A stretch of 64,000 nucleotides of DNA, taken from Gordonia humi (GTDB lineage Bacteria; Actinomycetota; Actinomycetes; Mycobacteriales; Mycobacteriaceae). Of this stretch, positions 27,740 through 36,712 are shown piece after piece. The stretch covers positions 62,001-126,000 of the forward strand of contig NZ_JACIFP010000001.1 of assembly GCF_014197435.1 (NCBI RefSeq), written 5' to 3'. How positions within the stretch are numbered: the stretch's first letter is position 1; each line of letters starts with the position of its first letter. The notes under the pieces were generated by a model, which saw nothing but the letters and a program-made list of their open reading frames with translations, made no database searches and had not been told where the DNA came from. The translations under genes and the position numbers were made by a program.

Positions 27740-29329
27740 TCAGACTAGGGCATCCGCCACGACGCGCTCACCGATGACGACCAGTTCGTCGTCGACGAGG
27801 GCGAAACCGCGCGAGACGGCGCGCTCGGAGCGCTCGGGAAAATCGGCGCGCGAGTGGGCTCCGCGCGATTCCCGACGAGCCCGCGCGGCGGCGACGATCG
27901 CCCGCGCGGTGAGCAGTAGCGACGCGTCTTCGGCGACCCGCAGATCGTCTCGGTCCCGCGGCGCGGCCGTGGCCAGCAGTGCCGCGACCTCGGCGAGCCC
28001 CGCCGCATCCCGATCGAGAGCGACGCGCGCGGACATCGCGTCCTGCAGCACCGAACGGTCGAGGACCGCGGCCGAACCCAGAGCGGGAACGCCGATCTCG
28101 CGTATCGGCACACTCGCCCGCTCGACGGCCTGCGCCGCTGTCTGCCGACCCATCACCAGCCCTTCGAGCAGACTGTTCGAGGCGAGACGATTGGCACCGT
28201 GCAGACCGGTCCGCGCCGTCTCACCCGCGACGAGGAGCCCCGGCACGCCGGTCCGACCGGCGTCGTCGGTCACCACACCGCCGCACAGGTAGTGCGCTCC
28301 CGGGACCACCGGCAGCATCCCGCCGTCGACGTCGAGACCCGATGTCCGCACCCCGGCTGTGACCGTCGGGAAGCGCGCGGCGAAGTCGTCGACACCGGTG
28401 ATGTCCAAGTACACGTGGTCGGCGCCGGTCCGCTCCATCGCGGCGCGCACCGCGCGTGCGACCACGTCGCGCGGGGCGAGGTCCCCGAGCGAGTGCACTC
28501 CGGCCGTGACCGAGGAGCCGTCGACGTCCACGAGGCGTCCGCCTTCGCCGCGGACCGCCTCACTGACCAGGGTGCGACGTCCCCGGGCCCCCGGCACGAA
28601 GAGCATCGTCGGATGGAACTGGACGAACTCCAGGTCGGCGACTCGCGCGCCGGCGCGCAGCGCCAGGGCCACGCCGTCACCCGTGGCCCCCGCCGGATTG
28701 GTGGTGGCCGCGTACACGTGCCCCACCCCGCCGGTCGCCAGGAGCACGGTGGGCGCCCAGACCACCGAGTGGACGCCGCCGTGCACATACGACACACCGA
28801 CCGCCTGCCCGGCGTCGGTCAGCACCTGCGCGGCCCACGCCCGATCCAGAACCCGCAGGCGCGACTCGGCCGCCGCGGTGCCGAGCGCGGCCTGCACCCG
28901 AGCACCGGTGGCATCGCCGCCGGCGTGGATGATCCGCCGCACCGAGTGCCCGCCCTCTCGGGTGCGCAGGAAGCGGCCGTGTGCCGAATCGAACTCGGCG
29001 CCGCGCCCGACGAGCTGGGTCACCGCCGACCAGCCGTCGGACAGGATCGGCTCGCTCGCGGCCGCGTCGGTCAGTCCCGCACCGGCCGCCAGGGTGTCGG
29101 ACAGGTGCAGCGCGATCGAGTCGTCGTCGGCCCCGGGATCGACGACGGCGATACCGCCCTGTGCGTAGAACGTCGCCGTCGACTGCTCCGCCCCGTCGGG
29201 ACTCCAGCTCGCCCCCTTGTTCAGCACGATCACGTCCAGGCCGCGTTCGGCCGCCGACAGGGCGGCGGTCAGCCCGGCGATTCCGGCGCCGACCACCACG
29301 AGATCTGCCCGGCGTTCGGTGTCGGCCAT
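27740..29329 (-). CDS. nadB: L-aspartate oxidase
   Basis: A 529-residue flavoenzyme that oxidises L-aspartate to iminoaspartate, the first step of de novo NAD synthesis. The FAD motif LVVVGAGIAGLTAALSAAERG, the segment FYAQGGIAVV, REGGHSVRRIIHAGGDATG and C-terminal SRGAHSRADFPE are typical of NadB. The start ATG follows AAAGGTAAGG. An IS110-family element lies 17 bp upstream of the start, so the native promoter is displaced. nadA and nadC, which normally flank nadB in this group, are not in the window. Confidence 0.88.
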   Translation of the reverse strand: MADTERRADLVVVGAGIAGLTAALSAAERGLDVIVLNKGASWSPDGAEQSTATFYAQGGIAVVDPGADDDSIALHLSDTLAAGAGLTDAAASEPILSDGWSAVTQLVGRGAEFDSAHGRFLRTREGGHSVRRIIHAGGDATGARVQAALGTAAAESRLRVLDRAWAAQVLTDAGQAVGVSYVHGGVHSVVWAPTVLLATGGVGHVYAATTNPAGATGDGVALALRAGARVADLEFVQFHPTMLFVPGARGRRTLVSEAVRGEGGRLVDVDGSSVTAGVHSLGDLAPRDVVARAVRAAMERTGADHVYLDITGVDDFAARFPTVTAGVRTSGLDVDGGMLPVVPGAHYLCGGVVTDDAGRTGVPGLLVAGETARTGLHGANRLASNSLLEGLVMGRQTAAQAVERASVPIREIGVPALGSAAVLDRSVLQDAMSARVALDRDAAGLAEVAALLATAAPRDRDDLRVAEDASLLLTARAIVAAARARRESRGAHSRADFPERSERAVSRGFALVDDELVVIGERVVADALV

Positions 29330-29345
29330 GGCATCCTTACCTTTC

Positions 29346-29359
29346 TAAGTGGGTGACCG
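29346..29359. repeat. IS110-family left inverted repeat
   Basis: TAAGTGGGTGACCG, exact inverted match to 30853-30866. Confidence 0.85.
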
Positions 29360-29579
29360 GAGACCTGCGTGTTCGTAGGCTGTGAGTTGCCCTGGGACTC
29401 CGGGTATGGCTGTCATGGTTCTGCTGTGGTTCATGGCCGAGGAGGAATGGCCGCCCGGTGTACCGCGACGACTCGACCGCTGATTGAAAGACGCGATGCG
29501 ATCGCTCTGTAAGGACACGCCGGGGATGTCGTCTGCAGGGTTCCCTACTGTGCACCAACGACTTGCGAGGTGAGAGACC
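29360..29579 (+). ncRNA. Candidate bridge (guide) RNA region of the IS110 element
   Basis: The 220 bp between the left repeat and the transposase start has no ORF of note. IS110-group elements are known to encode a structured bridge RNA in the non-coding end before the recombinase, which pairs with target and donor DNA. Size and place fit, but I have not folded it or matched its loops to the insertion site. Confidence 0.35.
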
Positions 29580-30791
29580 ATGGCGAGAACTGTGTGGGCC
29601 GGTGTGGACGCCGGCAAGTCCGCACACCACTGCGTGGTGATCGACGCCGACGGCGAGCAACTGCTGTCCCGGCGCGTCGACAACGACGAGAAGGCCCTCG
29701 GCGACCTGATCGCCGCAGTCGGTGACCTGGCAGAAGGCGGTGAGGTCACCTGGGCGATCGACCTCAACTCCGGAGGCGGCGCTCTGCTGATCTCCCTGCT
29801 CATCGGCACCGGGCAGAGATTGCTCTACATCCCTGGCCGCACCGTCTACCACGCCTCGGCCGGGTATCGCGGCGACGGCAAATCCGACGCCAAAGATGCG
29901 GCCGTCATTGCCGACCAGGCCCGGATGCGTCGCGACCTGCAGCCCTTGCGCCCAGGCGACGACATCGCCGTAGACCTGCAACTGCTGACCGCCCGCCGTG
30001 GCGATCTTGTCGCCGACCGTACCCGCGCGATCAACCGGCTTCGCGCGGTGCTGCTGGAGATCTTCCCCGCACTCGAGCGGGCGTTTGACTACAGCGGTTC
30101 CAAAGCAGCACTGCTCTTGCTGACCAGATACCAGACTCCCGAGGCGATCCGCCGCACTGGCCGGGCCCGGTTGGAAGCATGGCTTCGAAACCATAAGGCG
30201 CGCAACGCCTCTGCGGTGGCACAGACCGCCATTGAGGCTGCCAACCAGCAACATATCCAGGTCCGCGGCCAGCAGGTTGCCGTCAGCATCGTGGCGCGGC
30301 TGGCGAAGGAGGTGATGGCCCTCGACGACGAGATCACCACGACGGAGACTCTCATCGAGGAGCGATTTCTCTGCCACCGGCATGCCGAGATCCTGACCAG
30401 CATGCCCGGCTTCGGCGTGATCCTGGCCGCGGAGTTCCTCGCCGCCACCGGCGGGGACATGGCAGTCTTCGGCACCGTCGATCGCCTCGCCGGGGTCGCC
30501 GGTCTGGCACCGGTCCCCAAGGACTCGGGACGGGTCAGCGGCAATCTGCACCGGCCGCGGCATTACAGTCGACGCCTGCTGCGTTCCTGCTACCTCGCCG
30601 CGCAGGTCGCCGCACGACGGGACCCCGATTCGCACGTCTACTACCAGCGCAAACGCGCCGACGGGAAGACGCACGTCCAGGCGGTCATCGCACTCGCCCG
30701 TCGGCGTCTGAACGTGCAATGGGCCATGCTCCGCGATCACAAGCCTTACGCCCCCTCTGTTCCAGAAACCCGAACGCCCACAGCCGCCTGA
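29580..30791 (+). CDS. IS110-family transposase
   Basis: A 403-residue DEDD-type recombinase. The N-terminal RuvC-like domain starts WAGVDAGKSAHHCVV, with the first acidic residue at about 10, and continues with SDAKDAAVIADQAR. The C-terminal Tnp20 domain has LTSMPGFGVILAAEFLAATG and PKDSGRVSG, which should hold the catalytic serine. It looks full length and intact. A GAGG lies just upstream of the ATG. Confidence 0.93.
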   Translation: MARTVWAGVDAGKSAHHCVVIDADGEQLLSRRVDNDEKALGDLIAAVGDLAEGGEVTWAIDLNSGGGALLISLLIGTGQRLLYIPGRTVYHASAGYRGDGKSDAKDAAVIADQARMRRDLQPLRPGDDIAVDLQLLTARRGDLVADRTRAINRLRAVLLEIFPALERAFDYSGSKAALLLLTRYQTPEAIRRTGRARLEAWLRNHKARNASAVAQTAIEAANQQHIQVRGQQVAVSIVARLAKEVMALDDEITTTETLIEERFLCHRHAEILTSMPGFGVILAAEFLAATGGDMAVFGTVDRLAGVAGLAPVPKDSGRVSGNLHRPRHYSRRLLRSCYLAAQVAARRDPDSHVYYQRKRADGKTHVQAVIALARRRLNVQWAMLRDHKPYAPSVPETRTPTAA

Positions 30792-30852
30792 CTACACCGA
30801 GATCGAAGCGCGACGCCACGAGGACTTGACAACGTCATTGAGATTCCTCCTT

Positions 30853-30866
30853 CGGTCACCCACTTA
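30853..30866. repeat. IS110-family right inverted repeat
   Basis: CGGTCACCCACTTA, reverse complement of 29346-29359. Confidence 0.85.
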
Positions 30867-30876
30867 TCGACTCATG

Positions 30877-30895
30877 GTCGAAAACTCCTTTCGAC
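30877..30895. promoter_or_regulatory. Palindrome in the displaced nadB leader
   Basis: GTCGAAA-ACTCC-TTTCGAC is a perfect 7-5-7 palindrome. Read leftward it includes AAAGGAG followed by an ATG three codons before the element, so it belonged to the nadB 5' region before the insertion. It could be an operator for an NAD-related repressor or only a translation leader. Confidence 0.4.
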
Positions 30896-30975
30896 GCTAG
30901 ACCTCCGACGCGGCGCGCGCCAGTGGGCGGGACCGGCGCCCTGCGTGGCTGGCTGGTGCGCGGGCCCGGGTCAAC

Positions 30976-30981
30976 TACACT
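30976..30981 (+). promoter_or_regulatory. -10 box suggesting a leaderless ABC1 kinase transcript
   Basis: TACACT lies eight bases before the GTG at 30990, and no ribosome site is visible. This spacing is what leaderless actinobacterial mRNAs show. No clear -35 element is seen. Confidence 0.45.
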
Positions 30982-30989
30982 GCGGAACG

Positions 30990-32357
30990 GTGAAGACCAT
31001 CAGAGACCAGGCACAGCCTGCACGCGGCCGACTGCCCGCCGTGTCGGCGGTCGCCGAAGTCGGCCGCTTCACCTCCACCGCGGGCCACGCGGCGTTCGGC
31101 GTCGGACGATTCGCCGTCGGCGCCGTCGGAGACCTGCTGCACGGCAGCCTGCCCGGACCGGCCGACGTGGCCCACGAGGTCCGCCGCACCTTCGAGCACC
31201 TCGGCCCGACCTACGTGAAGCTCGGCCAGCTCATCGCCTCGAGCCCCGGTGTCTTCGGCCCGGTGATGGCCGGCGAGTTCGAGTCGCTCCTCGACCGTGT
31301 CCGCCCCGCCGACTTCGCCGAGCTCCGCGCGATCGTCGTCGACGAACTCGGCGCCCCGCCTGAGGAGGTCTTCGCGACCTTCGACGAGACGCCGATCGCG
31401 TCCGCGTCGATCGCCCAGGTGCACACCGCCACCCTGCACACGGGCGAGGAGGTGGTCGTCAAGATCCAACGTCCGGGCATCGCCGAGCGGTTGGCTCCCG
31501 ACGTCGCGATCCTCGAACGGGTCGCCGGTCTGCTGGAGGTCTCCGAGTACGGTCGCATGCTGTCGGCGCGGCACGTCGTGGAAGACTTCGCCGACGGGCT
31601 CGACGCCGAGCTGGACTTCCGCAACGAGGCCGCGACCATGGCCGAGTGGTTCGCCTGCCTGCAGCCGGGACCGTTCGGCGACCGTGTCCGGGTGCCCCAC
31701 GTGTACGACGAGTTCACCACGCAGCGCGTGATGACCATGGAGCGCATCTACGCGACCCGCATCGACGACGTCGCCGCCGTCCGAGCCGCGGGCCACGACG
31801 GTGAGGCACTGTGCCGCAATCTCCTTCTGTCGCTGCTCGATTCGGCGTTTCACGGCGGACTGTTCCACGGCGACCTGCACGCCGGGAACGTGATGGTCGA
31901 CGACGACGGGAAGCTGGTCCTCATCGACTTCGGCATCGTCGGACGGTTCGATGCCCGCACGCGCCGTATTCTGCGGCAGCTCGTCGTCGATCTGATCGTC
32001 AAACAGGACTACGACTCGGCCGGCCGCGCGATCTTCCTGCTGGGCGCCGTCCACAATCCCGGATCGACGGCCCGAGGCGCCGAGGACCTCAAGAAGGTCA
32101 CCGTGCCGTTGTCGACCACCGAACTCGGGTCGATGAGCTATACCGATCTGGGCCGTCAGCTGGCGGCCGTCGCCAAGGCGCACGACGCCCGGCTCCCCCG
32201 TGAGCTGGTCTTGGTCGGCAAGCAGCTGCTGTACGTGGAGAAGTACATGAAGCTGCTCGCACCGCGCTGGAAGGCGATCAGCGACCGTGAGATCTACGGC
32301 TACATGGCTGGCATCCTGAAAGAAGCCGAACGTGATCGTCGAGCCCGCAATGCGTGA
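30990..32357 (+). CDS. ABC1/AarF/UbiB-family atypical kinase
   Basis: A 455-residue member of the ADCK/UbiB group. The signature LGPTYVKLGQLIASSPG is at the N terminus, the Ala-rich nucleotide loop IASASIAQVHTA replaces the usual Gly-rich loop, and VVKIQRPG supplies the lysine. FHGDLHAGNVMV and LIDFGIVGR give the catalytic and metal-binding residues. UbiB homologues support quinone biosynthesis; in menaquinone-using actinobacteria the role is unclear. GTG 30990 is chosen over 30945 because a -10 box precedes it. The next gene is 42 bp downstream. Confidence 0.87.
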   Translation: MKTIRDQAQPARGRLPAVSAVAEVGRFTSTAGHAAFGVGRFAVGAVGDLLHGSLPGPADVAHEVRRTFEHLGPTYVKLGQLIASSPGVFGPVMAGEFESLLDRVRPADFAELRAIVVDELGAPPEEVFATFDETPIASASIAQVHTATLHTGEEVVVKIQRPGIAERLAPDVAILERVAGLLEVSEYGRMLSARHVVEDFADGLDAELDFRNEAATMAEWFACLQPGPFGDRVRVPHVYDEFTTQRVMTMERIYATRIDDVAAVRAAGHDGEALCRNLLLSLLDSAFHGGLFHGDLHAGNVMVDDDGKLVLIDFGIVGRFDARTRRILRQLVVDLIVKQDYDSAGRAIFLLGAVHNPGSTARGAEDLKKVTVPLSTTELGSMSYTDLGRQLAAVAKAHDARLPRELVLVGKQLLYVEKYMKLLAPRWKAISDREIYGYMAGILKEAERDRRARNA

Positions 32358-32399
32358 GGCGATGACCGACCCTGCACCCTCGACGAGGAGCCGAACCAA

Positions 32400-33938
32400 G
32401 TGAAGCGTGCCCTACTGGCCCTGATGGCGTTCCTCGGCGTCGCGTGCATCGCGGCGGCGATCGCCCTGCCGACGTACCTGGTGCCGAAGTTGAAGGTGGT
32501 GCCCCTCGACCTGGACATCACATCGGTCGCCTCCACCGTGTCGACCGACGGCGACGCGGGCGATCGATTCCCCGCCGTCATCTTCGACCGCTGCTCGGTC
32601 ACCGAGCGCCACGCCAAGCAGTACGACGCGAACCTGACGCAGCAGCGACGGTCGGTGATCGTCGACCCGTCCGACTCCAAGCAGGCCACCCTGCAGTCGG
32701 CGCAGACCGTCCGGATCGACCGGGTGCGCGACGCCGACGGCGAGGAGCGCGACCTGTCGATGGCCACCGACGGCGACCGCCCGTGCGACGACGCGCTGCT
32801 GACCGCTTCCGTCGACCGCGTATCGGTGAACCGCAAGTCGTCGGCACCCAACGGCGCCGTCAGCTCGCTGCAGCTCGAGGCGGCACCCGACGGCGTCGAC
32901 GTGAACGACGTGTCGGTCCAGATCCCGCACGAGCAGCGCCGCGGGTTCCAATACAAGTTCGGTTTCGACGTTCAGAAGACCGACTACCTGTACTTCGACA
33001 CGAACACGCGCCAGGATGCGACCGCCAAGTACGAGGGCGAGCAGAAGATCGACGGCGTCAACACGTACCACTTCGTCGCCGACGTCCCCGAGACCGACCT
33101 CTCCGATCTGCCCGATGCCCAGGGCGACGCCGCGCTCGGCACCATCCTGAACATGCCCGCCCGCTGGTGGGGCATCCGCGGCAAGGGCGTGAAGTCGACC
33201 GACATGGTCGAGATGCACCGGTACGCGACCGCCAAGCGACACGTGTACGTCGAGCCGGTGACCGGCACGATCATCTACGGGTACGAGGATCAGCATCAGT
33301 ACTTCAAGTCGCCGGACCAGAGCGAGGAGACGCCCGAACCCGTTCGCGACTTCCAGATGGACGCGCTCAAGGGAACGTTCAAATGGTCCGACGAGACGGT
33401 CGCTCAGCAGGCCGACCGCGCCAAGCACTATCTGACGCTGCTGAACGTCGGCGGCAAGTGGGTCCCGATCGCCCTCGGCGTGATCGGCGCGCTGCTGCTG
33501 ATCGGCTGGGCGCTGCTCGTGTTCCTGGGCCGCAACAAGTCGGACGGCGGCGGTGACGCCGCAGACGGGCCGCAGGGCGGCCCGGACGACGACGGCCCCG
33601 ACGACGGCTTCACGCCGAGCCCACACGACGGCGCGCCGACCGCCTACGCGTACGACGCGGAGCCCGCGACGACCACCGTGCTCCCGGCGGTGTCGCCGAC
33701 CGAGACCACCACGGCCATCCCGGCACAGGAGCCGCCCGCCGACGACACCGCGACCACCTCGTGGGAACAGCCGGAGTGGAGCCGCGACGCCTGGCACGAA
33801 CCCGAACGGGCCCAGCCGACCCATATCGCGCCGAGTCCGGCAGACGATGTGGACACCGGCTCGTTCCGAGCCGTCGCCGATCCGACCCGCCCCATGCCCG
33901 ATTACGAGCGTTACCGCAGGCCGGAGGACCAGTCATGA
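32400..33938 (+). CDS. DUF3068 (PorA-family) membrane protein
   Basis: A 512-residue envelope protein found in mycolate actinobacteria. A signal-anchor (LLALMAFLGVACIAAAIALP) is at 4-23. An extracytoplasmic domain with VVPLDLDIT and RGFQYKFGFDVQKTDYLYFD follows. A second membrane segment lies near 355-378 (WVPIALGVIGALLLIGWALL), and then a Pro/Thr-rich acidic tail of about 130 residues, longer than the family core. The GTG start has GAGGAG upstream. The family is annotated as porin PorA-like, but the true role is not established. Its stop overlaps the next gene (ATGA). Confidence 0.8.
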   Translation: MKRALLALMAFLGVACIAAAIALPTYLVPKLKVVPLDLDITSVASTVSTDGDAGDRFPAVIFDRCSVTERHAKQYDANLTQQRRSVIVDPSDSKQATLQSAQTVRIDRVRDADGEERDLSMATDGDRPCDDALLTASVDRVSVNRKSSAPNGAVSSLQLEAAPDGVDVNDVSVQIPHEQRRGFQYKFGFDVQKTDYLYFDTNTRQDATAKYEGEQKIDGVNTYHFVADVPETDLSDLPDAQGDAALGTILNMPARWWGIRGKGVKSTDMVEMHRYATAKRHVYVEPVTGTIIYGYEDQHQYFKSPDQSEETPEPVRDFQMDALKGTFKWSDETVAQQADRAKHYLTLLNVGGKWVPIALGVIGALLLIGWALLVFLGRNKSDGGGDAADGPQGGPDDDGPDDGFTPSPHDGAPTAYAYDAEPATTTVLPAVSPTETTTAIPAQEPPADDTATTSWEQPEWSRDAWHEPERAQPTHIAPSPADDVDTGSFRAVADPTRPMPDYERYRRPEDQS

Positions 33939-34708
33939 ACGCCGATCGACTCTTCGACGTCTCCGGACGCCACGTCCTCGTGACAGGAGGCGCCAAGGGG
34001 ATCGGCGCGATGATCACCCGCGGCTTCCACGAGGCCCGCGCGACGGTGTACGTCTCCGGCCGGTCCGCGGCCGACTGCCGGTCGTTGGCCGACGAACTCG
34101 GCGAACGCATCGTCTCGCTGCCCGCCGATGTGAGCACACAGCAGGGCTGCCGTGATCTGGCCGCCGCGGTGGGCGAGCACACCGACCGGCTCGACGTCCT
34201 CGTCAACAATGCGGGAACCACCTGGGGCGCGGACGTCGAGGAGTATCCCGATGAGGCGTGGGACAAGGTGCTCGCCCTGAATGTGAAGGCTCCGTTCCAC
34301 CTGACCGCCGCGTGCCTGCCGATGCTGCGCGCCGCGAGCGACGCCGACCGTCCCGCCCGCGTGATCAACATCGGTTCGGTCGACGGCATGCACGTTCCGG
34401 TGTTCGAATCGTATGCGTATTCGACGTCGAAAGCGGGCGTGCATCAACTGACCCGACACCTGGGCAAGCGTCTGGCCGGCGAGCACGTCACGGTCAACGC
34501 GATCGCCCCGGGCCTCGTCCCGTCGAAGATGACGAAGTTCCTGCTCGCGGGCGACGGCGAGGCCCAGCTGTCGGCGAGCGTCCCGCTCGGGCGCCTCGCG
34601 CGGCCCGACGATCTGGCCGGCGCCGCCATCTTCCTGGCCTCGCCCGCCGCGTCCTGGATCACCGGTGCGGTGCTCCCGGTCGACGGCGGCATGGTGACAC
34701 TGCAGTAG
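33935..34708 (+). CDS. Short-chain dehydrogenase/reductase
   Basis: A 257-residue classical SDR: NAD(P) motif TGGAKGIG, NNAG at about residue 90, catalytic Ser in NIGSVDG, YAYSTSKAG with Tyr and Lys, and PGLVPSKMT. It likely interconverts an alcohol and a ketone, or reduces an acyl-CoA or lipid ketone. The start is fixed by the ATGA overlap with the DUF3068 gene and GGAGG just before. It ends 13 bp from the convergent FAD dehydrogenase gene. Confidence 0.88.
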   Translation: MNADRLFDVSGRHVLVTGGAKGIGAMITRGFHEARATVYVSGRSAADCRSLADELGERIVSLPADVSTQQGCRDLAAAVGEHTDRLDVLVNNAGTTWGADVEEYPDEAWDKVLALNVKAPFHLTAACLPMLRAASDADRPARVINIGSVDGMHVPVFESYAYSTSKAGVHQLTRHLGKRLAGEHVTVNAIAPGLVPSKMTKFLLAGDGEAQLSASVPLGRLARPDDLAGAAIFLASPAASWITGAVLPVDGGMVTLQ

Positions 34709-34721
34709 GGCTCAGTCGCCG

Positions 34722-36389
34722 CTACCGCCGCGCCACGGCCCGCCCGGCCGCGCGTCCGGAGAAGATGCAGCCGCCGAGGAAGGTCCCCTCCAGTGCGTTG
34801 TAGCCGTGGACTCCGCCACCGCCGAATCCGGCGACCTCACCTGCCGCGTACAGACCGTCGAACGCCGACCCGTCCGGATGCATCACCTGCGAGTCGAGAT
34901 TCGTCTCCAGGCCGCCGAGGGTCTTGCGAGTCAGAATGTTCAGACGCACCGCGATCAACGGACCGTGCGCCGGATCGAGCAGGCGGTGCGGTTTGGCGAC
35001 GCGGACCACCTTGTCGCCCAGGTAGTTCCGCGCGTTGTGGATCGCCATGACCTGCGCGTCCTTGCTGTATCCGTTCTCCATCTGCGCATCGCGCGAGGAG
35101 ATCGTCCGCTCGAGCTCCTGCAGATCGATGTGTCCGCCGCGGCCGATCTCGTTCATCCCCTCGACCAGCTCGGGCAGCGTGTCACGGACGACGAAGTCGA
35201 CGCCGTGTCTCGTGAACGCCTCCACCGGCCCCGGCATGCCCTTGGCCAGCCGACTCCGCGCGGCGAGCTTCAACGACTTCTCGGTGATGTCCGGGTTCTG
35301 CTCGGAGCCCGACAGAGCGAACTCCTTCTCGATGATCGACTTGTCGAGCACGAACCACGAGTAGTCGTAACCGGTGCTCAGGATCGCCTTCATCGTCGTA
35401 TTCGTGTCGAAGCCAGGGAAGTTCGGCGCCGGGAGACGGTTGCCGTTCGCGTCGAGCCACAGCGACGACGGCCCGGGAATGATCCGGATGGCGTGCTCGG
35501 ACCAGATCGGATCCCAGTTCTGGATGCCTTCGGTGTAGTGCCACATGCGGTCACGGTTGACGATGTTGCCACCCGCGGCCTCGGTGATCTCCAGCATTCG
35601 ACCGTCGACGTAGTCGGGCACACCGGCGATCATGAACTTCGGCACCGGACCGAGACGCTCGGTGGGCCAGTTCTTGCGAACCAGATCGTGGTTGTGGCCG
35701 ATGCCGCCCGAGGTGACGATCACCGCGCCGCCGCGAATCTCGAAGTCGTCGGTCTCGACGCGCGAGGACGGGACGCCTCGCTCGGTGTCGCTGTGCTCGA
35801 GCACCCGACCGCGCACACCGACGGCCGTGCCGCCGTCGACGATCAGCTCGTCCACCCGGTGCCGGAACGCGAACGTCACCAGCCCCTTCTTCTCCGCCTC
35901 CAGCACGGGCTCGAGGAACACCCGGACCACTTCCGGCCCGGTGCCCCACGTCAGATGGAACCGGGGAACCGAGTTCCCGTGGCCGTCGGCGAAGCCGCCG
36001 CCGCGTTCGGCCCAGCCGACCACCGGCGTGAATCGCAGTCCGAGATCGTGCAGGTACTGGCGTTTGATCGTCGACGCGAAGTCGACGTAGGCGCGTGCCC
36101 ACTGCCGAGGCCAGTAGTCCTCGTCCTCCCGGTCGAAGCCCGCCGACCCCATCCAGTCCTGCAACGCGAGTTCGGGAGAGTCCTTGACGCCGAGGCGACG
36201 CTGCTCGGGACTGTCGACCAGGAAGATGCCGCCCAACGACCAGTACGCCTGCCCACCGAGGTTGGCGCGATTCTCCTGATCGACCACGACGACGCGTCTG
36301 CCCGCCCGGGTCAGCTCGTAGGTGGCGACCAGACCCGCCAGTCCCGCCCCGACGACGACGGCATCGGCGGTGTTCTCCCCTGTGGCCAC
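34722..36389 (-). CDS. FAD-binding dehydrogenase (Rv0785-like, ketosteroid dehydrogenase family)
   Basis: A 555-residue flavoprotein with AVVVGAGLAGLVATYELTRAGRRVVVVDQE at the N terminus, GGIGHNHDLVRKNWP in the middle and GLYAAGEVAGFGGGGVHGYNALEGTFLGG at the C terminus. Length and these motifs match the actinobacterial FAD-binding dehydrogenase group that includes Rv0785. The substrate is probably a hydrophobic ketone or enone. GTG 36389 is chosen because GAGAGGGG lies five bases upstream. It is divergent from the MFS carrier, with a shared operator-like palindrome between them. Confidence 0.8.
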   Translation of the reverse strand: MATGENTADAVVVGAGLAGLVATYELTRAGRRVVVVDQENRANLGGQAYWSLGGIFLVDSPEQRRLGVKDSPELALQDWMGSAGFDREDEDYWPRQWARAYVDFASTIKRQYLHDLGLRFTPVVGWAERGGGFADGHGNSVPRFHLTWGTGPEVVRVFLEPVLEAEKKGLVTFAFRHRVDELIVDGGTAVGVRGRVLEHSDTERGVPSSRVETDDFEIRGGAVIVTSGGIGHNHDLVRKNWPTERLGPVPKFMIAGVPDYVDGRMLEITEAAGGNIVNRDRMWHYTEGIQNWDPIWSEHAIRIIPGPSSLWLDANGNRLPAPNFPGFDTNTTMKAILSTGYDYSWFVLDKSIIEKEFALSGSEQNPDITEKSLKLAARSRLAKGMPGPVEAFTRHGVDFVVRDTLPELVEGMNEIGRGGHIDLQELERTISSRDAQMENGYSKDAQVMAIHNARNYLGDKVVRVAKPHRLLDPAHGPLIAVRLNILTRKTLGGLETNLDSQVMHPDGSAFDGLYAAGEVAGFGGGGVHGYNALEGTFLGGCIFSGRAAGRAVARR

Positions 36390-36712
36390 GACAACCCCTC
36401 TCCCGCGGGCTACGGTATCGCCCACATCACATCGAGTGACTCTACCGCCATTCCGAAGAGGCCCTCCGGCCCACGCCGTGAGTACTTCCGAGATCCGTTC
36501 TGATCCAGTGGATCCCGAGCGGCCACCCCGCCGGGCACCGCAAGCGACGCCCCCGCGAAACCGCCGCCGCTCGGGCTGGGAATCACATTCGAACCAAATG
36601 AGTGCTTGACATCACATACACCTGGTAGTTCACTATATCCAATGGTCCTACCAATTGATGAATGGACCAGATATCTCCCTCCCCGTCCACCCTCGACCAC
36701 TGGAGATCATCC
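36390..36712. promoter_or_regulatory. Divergent promoter with TGGTNNNACCA palindrome
   Basis: A 323-bp region without a gene. TTGACA (36606-36611) is followed by a TATAT patch (about 36634-36638), a possible rightward promoter with a long spacer. Immediately after it TGGT-CCT-ACCA (36643-36653) lies within CCAATGGTCCTACCAATTG. The same TGGTNNNACCA pattern occurs at 49877-49889. The place, at the likely transcription start, fits a repressor site. GntR/FadR-type sites have this form; the neighbouring IclR is another candidate. Confidence 0.5.

Larger units (their letters stand above)
29346..30866 (+). mobile_element. IS110-family insertion sequence
   Basis: A 1521-bp element bounded by exact 14-bp inverted repeats (TAAGTGGGTGACCG at 29346-29359, its complement at 30853-30866). 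It has one transposase gene, 234 bp of non-coding DNA on the left and 75 bp on the right. The dinucleotide TC flanks both ends (29344-29345 and 30867-30868), fitting the core dinucleotide of IS110 recombination. It sits in the 5' leader of nadB, oppositely oriented to nadB. True ends could lie a few bases further out if the repeats are subterminal, as in the IS1111 subgroup. Confidence 0.85.

Noticed and set aside
36410..36700. A 96-codon leftward frame in the divergent promoter
   Set aside because: Covers the palindrome and promoter region, has Gly/Arg-rich low-complexity sequence and no ribosome site.
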